A stretch of 64,000 nt of DNA, from contig RDEW01000003.1 of NCBI GenBank assembly GCA_011109175.1, positions 124,001 to 188,000 of the forward strand. Direction: 5' to 3'. How positions within the stretch are numbered: position 1 is the first letter of the stretch; every line of letters begins with the position of its first letter. The notes under the pieces were generated by a model, which saw nothing but the letters and a program-made list of their open reading frames with translations, was not told where the DNA came from and made no database searches. The stretch is from Dicyema japonicum. Lineage: Eukaryota; Dicyemida; Rhombozoa; Dicyemidae. The position numbers were made by a program, and so were the translations under genes. Positions 45,739-57,315 of the stretch are shown piece after piece.

Positions 45739-45834
45739 AAATGCAAAAAAATTTAAGAAAATTAAATTTTATTAACTAATTTTAATGTGAGAATTAAATC
45801 TGCTTTCCTTCTTCTATTCCTTCAGAACAGGGAC

Positions 45835-46272
45835 TCAGTTTGATGACGGCGTACGTAAGAGTTGCATAAGATCTTCATCAGTTAATTGGTTGCGAAATTT
45901 GGTTTTGATCCGTGTGATTCTGTTGAACAGAGCTTCACAAACATACGTTGATCCAAATACAGACGCATTTTTATGCGCATTCGTAACCAAGTTGAGTATA
46001 TTTCTTGAGAGTTTTAAAATTGAAATTCTACTCCAAAATTGTAATAGTTGACTTTTCTTAAATATTGTGGTGAGCTCCATATCCGACTGCATTTCAATGA
46101 GCTCCATTTGAAATTCGTCTGGAGCGGTTGCAGGATCTATTCTTATAGGAGTAGAAAATAATTTCATCATTGGAAGGGCACCCTTGAAATTATTAAAAAT
46201 TCTATCAGATTCTTCAACTAGATCGCGAATAACTTGAGTATATTTCTTGAGTATATCTAACACGTTTTTCAC
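45835..46272 (-). pseudogene. hAT transposase C-terminal domain
   Basis: An open frame of 145 residues including RIDPATAPDEFQMELIEMQS and ASVFGSTYVCEALFNRITRI followed by KTKFRNQLTDEDLMQLLR. This is the C-terminal dimerisation region of GTF2IRD2/EPM2AIP1-type hAT transposases (FGSTYVCE.LFS....K....RLTDEHL). No upstream catalytic domain can be read, so it is a remnant despite the open frame. Confidence 0.9.
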
Positions 46273-46759
46273 GCATCACAAAAAATATTAATGATATTAA
46301 TTTATTAAAATTAATGCAAAAATATTCAATATAAAAACAATAGTTAAAATGTAATATTTTTTTAATTTTAAGCGGGTCACACCTGAGTAACAGCGGGCCG
46401 CTTTTGTAACCACTTGTTATGATAAACAAATTTTTCAATTCAGATTGATGAGTCAACATGTACTGATAGTATTGCATTATTTTTTTAATTTACGTACGTT
46501 ATGTCAATCAAAGTGGTATAATTCATGAATAATTTTTATTTTCTGAACACCTTTAACTCAACACAAAAGGCTTGACAATTTTTTAAAATTAAATCTTAAG
46601 GGAATTTTGATGCTTCAAAATTGTATCAAAAGGGGGCGCTGACTTAAAAAAGGTTAAGAACCGCTGCAGTAGAACGAGAAGTTCTATGAGCCAAAGACCC
46701 CACGCACGTACAAAAATGTAATTCAAATAAGGCCATGCTAGATTCAAACGCTTATTTCA

Positions 46760-47035
46760 ACTTTTAATAACTCTGGATATACCACGGAAATAGGTTATAC
46801 CCAGTTCATCGATCGGATTGGGACTTATCTTTCCTAGCATCACGTTTCTCCAAAATACCCCCCATGATTAAAACCTTCCACTGGAGTAGAGAAGAAGAGG
46901 ATCCATTTCGGATGCCAGGATCTCGTTAATTGAGTGAATCCAATGACCCCTCTAGGAATTGAAGAAGGCAAAGACCATAAAGGAAATCCTTCGATCAAGT
47001 AGGCGGCGTTGTGGAATCGAAGCCACAGCTAAATT
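46760..47035 (-). repeat. SINE-B-like diverged copy
   Basis: Keeps CTCTGGATATACC, TTCCACTGGAGTAGAGAAG, AGGATCCATTTCGGATGCCA and GAATCCAATGACCCCTC in family order, but with many differences. Confidence 0.6.
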
Positions 47036-47419
47036 CGACGCAAGCGACACCACTAATCACTCACTACGTTATCTAGTTTATATCAACCTACATTATGAAT
47101 CGATGTAAAAATACTACTAACCACATGAATTTTCCAAAAAGTCTAACTAACATCAATAGGAGAAACAATATTCTATTTAAAGATAATGTTAGTGAAGCAT
47201 CAAATTTTATCGATTAGTGTAAAATGCGCTAATAATTAAATCTACGTCAAAACCTACCAACAATCACTAAAGTACGTGACACAATAACAGATTAATGAAC
47301 AAATAATATTAAATTATAATAAACATTTTTAATTTCAACATTTTATTTATTGTAAATTAAAAACATTAAAGAAGCTTATTATTATATTATTTTACTTTTA
47401 AATTAATTCTACAATTAGG
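47036..47419. other. Intergenic, AT-rich
   Basis: Upstream of the PAQR gene. No defined element. Confidence 0.3.
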
Positions 47420-48465
47420 ATGGAGGTTTGTTTTCATGTAATCTTAATAGGTAAACTACGACGAATCTAATGAGACTAGATGTCGCGTATCACCCGGTCC
47501 GGAACTCACAAAGGTCAAAGAAAAGGACAAATTTTATCTGATAAGCTTCGATCTCCTCCCAGAATGGCTGAAGGACAATGAATATATCCTCAATCATCAC
47601 CGTCCCCCTTTATATTCTCACATTGCTTGTTTTTTCTCCTGTTTTCGAATGCATACAGAAACCTTCAATATTTGGACTCACTTCATTGGTTCGCTGAAAT
47701 GAACAATTTTAGGATTCTTGATTGTCGTCTCGATGTTCATCGACCTCCTTATTTCCGGTTTTGACCATTTTGAACACTTTGAATTGACTGACTACTGTGC
47801 CTATCTGATCTTCCTCTTAAGTGCTTCATCCTGTCTTCTTTTCTCCACTACCTTCCACACGATGATGTGCCATTCCGAGGGATTGTACAAAATCTACAAC
47901 CGGTCCTTAATTTCTTTTATAGAAGGATCGACTACTGTGGGATCTCGATTCTAATAGTCGGCTCTTTCGTCCCCAAATTGTTTTATTACTACTATTCCTC
48001 TCATCCCCTACTTTTCATGTGTTACAGCACCCTGATAATAACATTTGGAGTCATTTCCACTTCTGTTTCTATGCTCCCCTTCTTTTCGAAACCGAAATAT
48101 AGACCAATTCGGGCAGGTAAAGAGAACTTGTAATTTCAGGTCTTTTCGTGTTCTTTGGGCTTTTTGGAATATTCCCCATTATTCACTACATCCAGATAAA
48201 CGGGATTTGGTTCTCGTTTATGAAGAGTTCATTGGGATGGGTTATCATAGAGGGTCTCTTCTACATAGTCGGCGCCGTCATTTACGCGTTAAGGATCCCA
48301 GAGAAACTATTTCCTGGAAAATTTGATATTTATGTTGAGTTTGAGTTTTACTGGTAGTGCCACAGTCATCAGATTTTCCACATAATGGTCGTCGGGGGGA
48401 TTCTTTGTCATTATTATTCACTCAATAAAATAACACGTCACATCTACAACGATAGGATTCGGTAA
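47420..48465 (+). CDS. PAQR family receptor, adiponectin-receptor-like
   Basis: Seven-membrane-segment protein with a buried zinc site; family members act as ceramidase-like receptors. Exon 1 is just ATG GAG at 47420, followed by a 25-nt intron. The next exon includes PEWLKDNEYILNHHRPPLYS and FRMHTETFNIWTHFIG, the PAQR signature. Conserved metal ligands are the Ser/His of LFSTTFHTMMCHSEG, the Asp of RIDYCGISIL, and the C-terminal HSHQIFHIMVVGG. Introns are 24 nt (after HFIG), 20 nt (GTCCTTAATTTCTTTTATAG, in IYNR|R), 23 nt (PIRA|G) and 24 nt (FDIY|CHSHQ). No frameshift. Length about 310 residues, as for ADIPOR core proteins but with a short N-terminus. Ligand unknown. Confidence 0.92.
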
Positions 48466-49419
48466 TATTGCTAAAAAACTTATTGATTTTTATTTGTTTT
48501 AGTCAATAATTAACCCTTAAACGCCTAAAGTGAGCTAAGTATCCTTCAGCAGCTAAATAAGGCTCATTTCGCTATTCTCGTAGCATTTCTCTCAGAATTT
48601 CAAAAAAGACTTAGAGTACGGTTTATTGTGATGGAACAGGTAAATGAGATTATTGTAATGTTTATCAATAATTTACGTGACACATCAATAACCGCATTTA
48701 GTTGACCTGCCCAGTTATGTTATTTTATGAACGGCAGTTAGCCTATTTGGAAATTCTCGGGGGACACTGTTTTCTATTGATTAGGAAAAATCCCGAGGCT
48801 TTGGCTATTCAAACATTTTCAGGAACTAATGTGTGGATGCCAGTAAATGTTATGATAAGCTTAACTTAGCTTGAGAAAAATACATGACTAGTGGCTTGGT
48901 GCGGAACGATCCACATCACTCAGGAGATCCCCATGTCTTGCCGGTTTCAAAAATTCCTCCAGTAGAGAGGTTTCCACATGGATACTTGGTAAAACCAGTG
49001 TTATTAAAAACACATAGCTTTGTGCTCACTCATGGGATACGGTCCCTTGGAGACAAGAAAATACTGAGGCCCAGACCTCCTAAGGTCAGAGCTTTAGGGC
49101 CGCCAGAATGACATTTCGGTTTGGACATACTCCATCTCTTTTTGCCTGTTTTGGAACACCGAAACGTGACCTGAAAGCACAAGATCTCCTGGAGTGATTT
49201 GTCCTGGAGATTCTCTTCTTATGTGTTAATGAAGCAGGGTCAGCAGGTTAATTTGAAGACTTCAAAATTGCAATTTTCAACATCAGAGGACTCGCTTCGA
49301 ACACTAAACATAAGACCTTATGCGTGGATCGAGGAGGAAAGCTACACGGAGAAAACTGGTAGAACGGATGGTATGTGCACGGTACAAGCGGAACTCTGAG
49401 TATTCATATCTCCTTGGCC
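48466..49419. other. Unassigned
   Basis: Open frames at 48884-49111 and 49199-49399 have no recognisable motif and no intron chain. Possibly repeat-derived. Confidence 0.3.
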
Positions 49420-49650
49420 AAGTCTATACATTATGAAAACTTTTCCACTAAAGAATGAAGTGATGTCGAAAATGGAAGATAGCGGACCTACTTCTCCACC
49501 TCTCTTCGGAAGCCTGTAATGAACTATTTAGAATGGTATCGGTCGACACAGGCAGATGTTCCCCCTTTGGTTCCTTCATTTGATTAATTAGTCGTGACTT
49601 TATGCTGGGCTTACCAAAGGTTGTAACCTTGGGGTCAATAGATTTTCATA
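49420..49650 (+). repeat. SINE-C family copy
   Basis: Plus-oriented copy: ACTTTTCCACTAAAGAATGA, CCTACTTCTCCACCTCTCTT, GCAGATGTTCCCCC and GATTAATTAGTCGTGACT, then GCTGGGCTTA. It complements the copies at 8040 and 35760. Confidence 0.75.
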
Positions 49651-50811
49651 TGCTTATGGGTAACGCGGGGGTGCATTTTACTAACTAACTTTTAAAGAAA
49701 ATTCAAGTTGGCCTATTATTCTACCTGATCAAGAAATTAGAACCGCATACGTGTAAATCGTTTTATTATCCCCTCGCATTTGTCAGCCCTAACTTCCCTG
49801 GAGAAAACGGAGAGATAAAAAAATATTTCAAAAACTAATTGTTTCGCGTTCAAGTCTCAAAAACTCGGACATAGAAATCCACCATGAGGATACTCTTTTG
49901 AAAGTCAACCTCTTCCATACAACTCTATTGTTATCTAGGCCTCTCAGTTAGTCATTCCAGAAACATCACGGAGAGAGTTAAGTTTCTATTGGCATTAAAA
50001 ATTACATGATCCACGTGGGATGAGAAAAAAAGGGAATGGTCATAAATGATCCCAAGTATTTTTTCTGTTTTTTTTCACAGGGAGAACTTTTCAAAATATC
50101 TTTACTTCCAATTGAATACTAAACTGTCGACGATCAGAAGTAAAAAATTTAATGGTGGAATTAGAGGAAGGGGTAAGTTGATAGTCGAGTAGCCATGATG
50201 TAGAATATCGAGATTTGCTTGTAGCCTTGTGGAGATTTCATCAATGTTATTGTGTTTGGAAGCGATTATTAATCATCTGCGTAGGAGAGTGAGCTCCTTG
50301 TTTCTCAGTAATACTAAAAGACCCTCTTCACCCCCAAAGGGATTTTTTCTCAGAAAATCCCTCTAGCTGCTATCAAGTAGTCAGTTAGTTAAATACACTC
50401 CCGCGTTACCGCAAAAAAAATAAATAGTTAGGGTTCCGTGTGTTCAGAGCTCTTCACTATCCGTTCTACCAGCTTTCTCCGTGTAGCTTTCCCCCTCGCA
50501 CGTCTCCGCAGATTATCGAGGAATCCATGCATAAGGAAAGTGTTCGAGCGAGCCCCCTGACATTGAAAGTTGCAATTGTAAACCGGGTAAAACAGAGAGA
50601 CTGAGAGTGTGATAAAACATAGACATTTTTGGAAAGGTGTCAAAAACTCAATTTATTTATTTACTCAATTGAATTATAGAGTACACAGTCTTAAAAATTG
50701 TATATTTTTTAAACGTTTTCAAAAATATATTAAATTAATACTTTAAATATTTAAGTTTAAAATTAAATTTATTTTTACATAAATTGGTTTTGAATTCACG
50801 TGCGTGAGTGA
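49651..50811. other. Nothing recognised
   Basis: No gene or repeat family assigned. The last 150 bases are the AT-rich region upstream of NOC3. Confidence 0.3.
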
Positions 50812-53035
50812 ATGACTCTTGTGAAGACAAATCCTAACCTTTCACGATCAAAACGCAAAAAAATAGCAAAATTATTCCAAAAGCACATGTAATTAATATT
50901 TATAATTATAGCCCCCTCCGAACCAAGAAAGACTGGGAAGAAATCTATGAAGACTCAAAAAATGCTGATAAAGATGGGATAAGGGAACTCCTGCCTACTA
51001 AAATTGGCTCTAAACTTTACCAAAGATTTATTCACGAAGAAAGTCAGCCAGAAATAGCCGAGAAGTCGGTCAAAATTAAAAAATCAGCCAAAACTGAGCA
51101 AATCCAGAAGTCTAAACTCGAACACTTCGCAAATCTGTCTTTTCCCGAGTTTTCTGCCAACGTAGCGAATATTTGTACTTCCGTGATTTCTTCCCCCACC
51201 GAAAATGTAAGGAGATCTAATAATCTCAGATCGAGAAACTTTCTGCGTTAATAAAATACCTCGCTGCTTATCCTGAAGAAATCCATCGAAGGGACGTGGC
51301 AGTGAACTCTCTTTTTGACGTTTTTTCTGATTTGACTCCGGGATACCGAATCCGCTCACTGGAAAAGTCAGGGAACGAGAAAACTCGGGTTCTCCGTTTT
51401 TCCGTTAGTTTAGCTCAAAAAAGAGACCAGAGCTCAGCAATCCTTCGATTCCTCGTTTTTGATGCTTTACAAGAAATTCCTGAATTTCCTTATTACCACC
51501 GTCACCGAAAAGGAGCTTGAAATTCAAGTTCCCTTCAGTATTTTGGGAGAACTCGTCCTCCGTAATCCAAACTTTAACTTCTCGGAGATAATTATCACCT
51601 TTTTAGTCCGCGTCCTTACATTTTCGGAGGAGGTCTGAAGTTATGGGTCATTTAGAAACGGGAGTTGGCGAAAAGCTATCTAATTCAACTTTTGGGGGAC
51701 GACGAACTTGGAGAGACGACTTTGAAGGTCCTGAATGCTGTTTCTACATTCTCTAAGAGCTCGGATTCTATCTCACTTGAGGTATGCTCGTTTCTCATTT
51801 CAGATGGCTCAAATATTGATGCACGTGCGAATTGATGACTCTGCGAGTATGCGTGCTCTGGATGAGCTGAAATCCACAGAGAATAAGAAAAGTCGTCAAA
51901 ACATGTCGAGAAGAGAACGAAAGGTATGGTTTTTCCGCATTTCAGGAAAACCGTGAATTCCGTATTCTCGAGAAGGAGATGCGGCACACTGAAATTTGCG
52001 AAAACAAGACACGTGTTGCAGAATTGGTTATTTTTGTTTAATATTCCTTACAGCAAGCCCAAATACTAGAAAAGATGTTTTACATTTTCTGCCGTGTCTT
52101 GAAAAATGTCCAATTAGAGGGACCCATACTCTCAGCGGTCCTTTCCGGACTCTCAAAGTACGCAAAGCACGTGAATATTGAGCTGGTGAACGATTTGCTG
52201 ATCATATTCAAGCGAATGCTCAGTGAGGTAATGTGGTGGCTGATAATTAGTTGGATTTGACTGACTCTGACAGGATAAATGTGGTCAAAACAGCCTTCTC
52301 TATAACTGCGGGGGAGATGTTACTCTCTGTGTGGAGCAGAACACGTTTTTTAGGCAGTTAAACGAGTCGATTTTGATGGTTGGTGGAGGTTTGGAATTCT
52401 TATGAGTTTAGGCCCTGATCAGGATATAGTTTCACTCATTGAATGTCTCCAGGTTGTTATAACCACGTGTCTGTGTCAGGTGGTTGTTTATTTATACGCT
52501 AGGTGAATTCGGACAGCATTGAGGATGTTCTCTGCCGATTAACTGCCATTTGCTTGCATGCTCAGCCCCCAGCTGTGTTGGCTTACTTTGCTCTCGCGAG
52601 AAGACTGATTTTGGTTTGTTTGTTTTCTTTATTAGCAGAGTGGTGGACGGAAAATGTCTGCTGCATTGTTGGGAGGTGAAGACAGTGTATTTTCCTTTAC
52701 ATCCAACTGTGGGGACTCCTCTGATTTGGATGGAGTGAATTGGCAGTTATCTCTGCTGAAGAGACATTATCATAAGAGTGTGAGGGACTGTGTTGATGGA
52801 ATGATGGCCATGGCCTCTGGGAAGATTGATGCTTTAAATTTTCTGGAGAAGGAGTTTGGGAGGTTTTAATTTTAGTTTTTCTGGTAAAGAGTTGGCTGAA
52901 TCCCTTATTGATTGTAAGTCTCTGACTTTGAATTGTGAAAAGCCAATGAACCCCGCAAAGAAAAAGTGGACGGGATTTTTATTCAGTGAATTTCAGCACT
53001 ACTATGATGATTTGTGTAAAAATAGTTTTATTTGA
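50812..53035 (+). CDS. NOC3L: NOC3-like nucleolar complex protein
   Basis: Nucleolar protein needed for 60S pre-ribosome maturation and export; in yeast also linked to replication origin licensing. Starts MTLVKTNPNLSRSKRKKIAK and splices over a 23-nt intron (50889-50911) to RTKKDWEEIYEDSKN. After a second 23-nt intron (51207-51229) comes RRDVAVNSLFDVFSDLTPGY|RIRSLEKS, matching the conserved 'VSLMELFKDITPSYKIRPL' of NOC3. Later: FSEIIITFLVRVLTF, NMSRRERK, FYIFCRVLKNVQLEGPILSA and VLSGLSKYAKHVNIELVNDL, the NOC domain with HEAT-like helices. Toward the end, WQLSLLKRHYHKSVRDCVD matches the 'LWELHALRRHYHPIVQ' motif. It ends with FSEFQHYYDDLCKNSFI. Several more short introns fall between 51400 and 52920; the exact joins near 51520-51720 and 52230-52650 are not fixed. 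Confidence 0.87.
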
Positions 53036-53719
53036 TTATTTTAATATAAACTTTTACGATTTACTTTTTTTGAGTTGAGTTATTGATGTGAGACTGCTTT
53101 ATTATTTACGCTCGATTCCTTTAAATGAAGGAACCCGGTGGCTAACGTAAGTAACTACCAAAAGCGGACGGTCTCAGATATTCAGCAGGTATAGAGTAGA
53201 AATCGATGGTGGATCATGCCAATTGGTTTATTCTTAAAGACGTTTAAATATTTTACCCTTTGTGCTCCGATGACGTTGCTTCTCTGAACAATATTTTATG
53301 CATTACACTACACAGATAGTTTTAATAATTATCTTGTTCCTCATCAAGGTGACTCGTCCGTTTTCTAATTTCCTGCAGGACAAGATCCAAATCCATACAA
53401 AATGCATCGATCAATGGATATTTTAATTTTTTGGGATATTTAATTTTAAACAGTTTGTATCAAGTTTCGTTGGCTTGAAGGTGACGCATCAGTGAACATC
53501 TCATTGTGGAGCCGGATCTTCTATAAAGGACATACACCCAACAAAAAAAATAAGTGAAGAGCATTCCTTGGTTCTCCCTCTACGATCAGTTAGCATAACT
53601 GTTCTTACGTGTCCTACCTGGGAGGAGCGATGGCTAATATGCCTCTTTGTAAAGTGCAAAATTATTAATATTATAAATTGTGGTTACAGGGTCATTTTGG
53701 TTTGTAATTTATAAATACT
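53036..53719. other. Unassigned, one repeat remnant
   Basis: 53470-53640 resembles 35590-35710 and marks a minor repeat. The rest is unrecognised. Confidence 0.35.
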
Positions 53720-54620
53720 TTGGACGTCTCACTTCCTGCACATCTGTCTTCATTCACGGCCTGCGAACCTTCTACACTCCCTACCCGAATTTCAATTGAC
53801 CAAGACATAATCCACGCACGAGAAGCCTGTAATGCCACCAACCTCCCCCTGCCTCTTTCACAAGACTGCCAGCGAAACCTGGACAATTTATTATGTTGGA
53901 AATCATTTGGACTCCTACTGGAATCAGCCAATCAGCACCGACGCGCTTGTTTGCTTTCGGGGGCTTCCCCTGAGAGCGGAGCTTGGCTAAACGCCATCCC
54001 CAATGGAGTTCTGGGCACCTTTCGGATGATGAATGCGTTAGAAGTGGTATCTCTCTGCGGCTGGGACTGAAAGTATGTGTACCTCACCCGTGCCGATGTG
54101 GCATCCTGATAGACTGCTATGGCCTGCACCCTCTCGCCTGCAAGAGGAGCGCTGGCAGATCTCCAAGGCACAAGGCTTTGAATGAGATTGTCAAGCGGGC
54201 TATGGATGCTGCTGGACACTCGGCCATTCTTGAACCGGTCGGGTTATGTAGAAGTGACGGGAAACGACCGGACGGGATGACCATATTTCCCTTTGAGGCC
54301 GGGAAACCACTTGTTTGGGACGTGACATGTACAGACACGTTCGCCCCGAACAATCTTCACGAGTGCGCTTCAAGGGCATGCTCTGCAGCCGTCAAGGCGG
54401 AGAAGGCCAAACTCGAAAAATATGGCGACCTTCCCGATAATGTCCAATTTGTTCCCTTGCTACGGAGACTTCCGGATCCTACTTTCCCTCTACACTCGAG
54501 TTTTTCGGACGGATCACCTCATGCACCGGAGATCTGCGGGAACGCCGCTGGCTATTTGAGCGAATTTCGCTTGCAATTCTGAGAGGAAACAGCCACGCAG
54601 TGAGGGCGGCAACTAACTAA
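53720..54620 (+). mobile_element. LINE-C 3' half: zinc knuckle plus PD-(D/E)XK-like domain
   Basis: 5'-truncated copy with a long readable tail. The frame at 53720-54070 contains CLLSGASPESGAWLNAIPNG, the block that follows RT in this LINE type. The frame at 53983-54582 gives SGISLRLGLKVCVPHPCRCG and ILIDCYGLHPLACKRSAGRS, a C-x-C...D..G.H.L.C zinc motif. Then EPVGLCRSDGKRPDGMTIFP and KPLVWDVTCTDTF form a nuclease-like core (E, PD, D). A single frameshift lies at about 54060. The 3' end CGCAGTGAGGGCGGCAAC recurs as a short fragment at 59390 and, more diverged, at 28310. Confidence 0.85.
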
Positions 54621-54769
54621 CTTATGTTTTGACCAAAATAATATTTATAAATTTGTTTTTTTAATTTATAAATTAAAATTTATTAAAATACGATATCTGA
54701 AATATTTATCTGACAAAGAGCGTAAAATTAATATCTTGGCAACAAAATGTTAACTTATTAACGTAGTAA

Positions 54770-56678
54770 ATGCCATTTGGTGATTACGAAAAGTTAAGGG
54801 TGATTGGCACAGGCAGTTACGGACAGATTTGGTTAGTCAAGTCCCATTCAGACAAACGACAAGTTAGGGTCTTAATTTTACAATTAGTACGTCATAAAGG
54901 AGATTTCCTTCTCAACAAGTCAAAAAGGGAACAAAAAAGCGCCACAAAAGAAGTCCAACTTTTCTCAGATTTAAAACATCCGAACATAGTGTTATATAAA
55001 GAATCTTTTGCAGTTGATGGGGGAAACTTCACATAGTAATGGATTTTTGTTCTGGGGGAGATCTCTATACAATACTAAGAGCAAGAAAGAACAAATATTT
55101 GGAGGAGAAACAGGTTGTAGAATGGTCCATCCAAATTGCCTTGGCTTTGAGGGTTATTAGCTTTTTTATCGTAGTATTTGCACGGAAAAAACATATTACA
55201 CAGAGATCTGAAAACTCAGAACATCTTTCTTAGCAAAAGTCAGATTATCAAACTGGGGGATTTTGGAATTTCAAGGTTAGTCCACTAAATCACGTTAGAA
55301 TGCTTGATTCTGCGTCTGACATGGCCACCACCGTTATAGGGACTCCATATTATATGAGTCCGGAACTCTTCTCTAACAAACCATACAGCTACAAGTCTGA
55401 CATGTGGTCGTTCGGTTGCTGCATGTACGAGATGTTATCCCTTCGTCATGCCTTTGACGCTTCCAGCATGCAATCACTGGTTTTTAAAATTTTGAGAGGA
55501 AAGGTGGTTTAACTTAACTATTCTTAGTTCCCCCCTCTCCCAAAAGAGTATTCGAGTCAACTGGTCGATCTAGTGAAATCGACCCTTGACCTATCACCAG
55601 AAAATAGACCCTCCATTTCCCGATTCCTTTCGACGACATACATACGACAGAATATCCAAAAATTGCTAGATTCAATCAAAAAGTCATTTTTTTATAAAAT
55701 AACAAGACAGGCGGAGTATGGGAAACAGAATAAAGAATTTCATTTCTTCGAGCACATCATCGTCTTCTGAAATCAAATCTTCAAGTGATGACCGATCTTC
55801 CAGAGTACTTCTCCCGTCAAAAGAAATTTATGTGAAAAGACCTCCAACTCCTCACGAAGAAACAGAAAGGGTTTCGCTTTACTAATTTTCCAGTCCATGA
55901 GTGCGAGGGAACGAAGAAGGGCCAGACAAAGTGAATGTGAAAATTGTAAAAAATCCAAATAACCAACCTAGTGAGTTCATCAGATCAATCGGAGGGGAAG
56001 CCAGTGTTAATTCAAAAGCAGCCAATCCCCATACCAAAATACGCTTTCCTGGATTCATTGAGAATTAACAGAAAAAGGATGATGATCGTTCTATAATTGA
56101 TAATATCGTAGAAAAAAGAGGCCAACGATGCCAAGAAAGTGGTCCTTCGATCGGAGAAACCTTTATTTCAGCGAAAGACTTCTGATTTCGAAAATTCTGA
56201 AGGTAGTGACACGAGTGACCAACCCAAGTGATATTATAGGAAGTTAATTTTAGTGTGGAAATTGAAAAACTTGCTGTATGTTTGGGGAATACACTACAGG
56301 CAGTCGAAAAATTCACGGAAGACCAGAAACCGAGACCTCCTCTACTTCCCTGTGGTCGGTCTCAGTCATTCAGGCACATTAGAAGCCCAAAAAATTCATT
56401 TCCAGAACAGGTGGAAAGATGTGCGCGACTTGAGGAGACGATTACTTCCTTGAAAAAGTACTTCTAATATTGATTTTCAGAGAATGTATTGAGTGCTTTG
56501 GGGAGGAGTTGTTTGAAAAAGTAATGAATATTATATCCGTCTACTTTAATGACGAAATCGAAGTAAATCGAAATTTTATTTTTAGAACAAATTGGTGAAC
56601 TTGTTGGGGAGGGAAAAAACAAATAAGCATATCAAACTCATCAACACACTCAAATTCTGCTATGAGATGTCAAATTAA
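54770..56678 (+). CDS. NIMA-related kinase, NEK4/NEK1-like
   Basis: Serine/threonine kinase of the NEK family, usually tied to cilia, microtubules and DNA-damage signalling. Glycine loop: [15 protein letters not shown]; Lys in YVIKEI; Glu in ATKEVQLF. Then [51 protein letters not shown] (HRDLKTQN catalytic loop), KLGDFGISR (DFG) and [36 protein letters not shown]. This matches NEK4 wording closely. Introns: 54863-54887 (25 nt), 55153-55174 (22 nt), 23 nt near 55276 and 24 nt near 55504. The tail has [31 protein letters not shown] and [17 protein letters not shown], ending [12 protein letters not shown]. Apparent frameshifts at about 54902 and 55030 each fit one missing homopolymer base. Joins between 55940 and 56240 are uncertain. 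Confidence 0.9.
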
Positions 56679-56764
56679 ATTTTTATTGACCTTATTAGTT
56701 AATAATCTCTGTAAAAATAATTTTTTGTTAATTAACGATTTTACACTTTCAGAAAATAATCGGA

Positions 56765-56975
56765 TTAACCAATATGGCCGCGTGTTGCCATGTGACTACT
56801 TGATTGAATATTTCTCTTTTTCGCTCTGGTAGCGTCATTGGATCCACCTTACTCATGAGACACCCAATACCTGGTCGGCATTCAAAAGGATCCATCTGCT
56901 CATTCAATTGGAGACAATTTCGCTCCCTGGTGACGAGTTCTAGAATCGACCTCAGCTCTCCTGACAACCTGCAAC
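56765..56975 (+). repeat. SINE-B family copy
   Basis: GGCCGCGTGTTGCCATGTGA, then TTGGATCCACCTTACTCATG, AGACACCCAATACCTGGTCG, AAAAGGATCCATCTGCTC. It lacks the long-subfamily insert. Confidence 0.75.
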
Positions 56976-57001
56976 ATACGAGTCAATGATGGAATCTCTT
57001 T

Positions 57002-57315
57002 TTAGGAAGTTTCCATCCCTTTTTCTGCTGCATCTCTGATCGACATTACTTGAAAATATTCATCTTCATCTAGCTTCTCGTCGAGCCATTTGTGTAGGGC
57101 AATCTTGATCCCTGCTCTCCTCGATTTTTCAAGAAGCAAGATAGAACGGTCTTTGTATGCAGTGTAATACCATCCTTCCAGTCCATAAAAGAGTGATGGA
57201 ATGATCGTACGTTAAAAAGAATGATGGAATGACCTTTTCGAGTCTCAATTTCCTCATTCACAAGATCGCACAATGTGCTCCCAGATTTCTCAAAAGCTGT
57301 TCGAGGGTACTAGGA
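57002..57315 (-). CDS. Unrecognised coding fragment truncated by a transposon
   Basis: The minus-strand frame reads TAFEKSGSTLCDLVNEEIET and RKGHSIILFN. After a possible 31-36-nt intron (57180-57215) it continues DGWYYTAYKDRSILLLEKSR, RAGIKIALHKWLDEKLDEDE, YFQVMSIRDAAEKGMETS and a stop at 57002. The composition is that of a soluble, charged host protein. Its 5' side ends at the Mutator-like element starting at 57314, so the gene may be disrupted there. I do not recognise the family. Confidence 0.45.

Larger units (their letters stand above)
44904..46666 (-). mobile_element. hAT DNA transposon with perfect target duplication
   Basis: The left end is CAGTGGCTCTTAAC and the right end, complemented, is CAGCGGTTCTTAACC. 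Flanks are CAGTAGAA at 44896-44903 and CAGTAGAA at 46667-46674, a perfect 8-bp duplication. GGGGGCGC blocks sit just inside both ends. It carries the transposase C-terminus on the minus strand, a nested SINE-B and a 49-bp tandem repeat. The rest of the transposase is absent or decayed, so it is non-autonomous. Confidence 0.95.
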
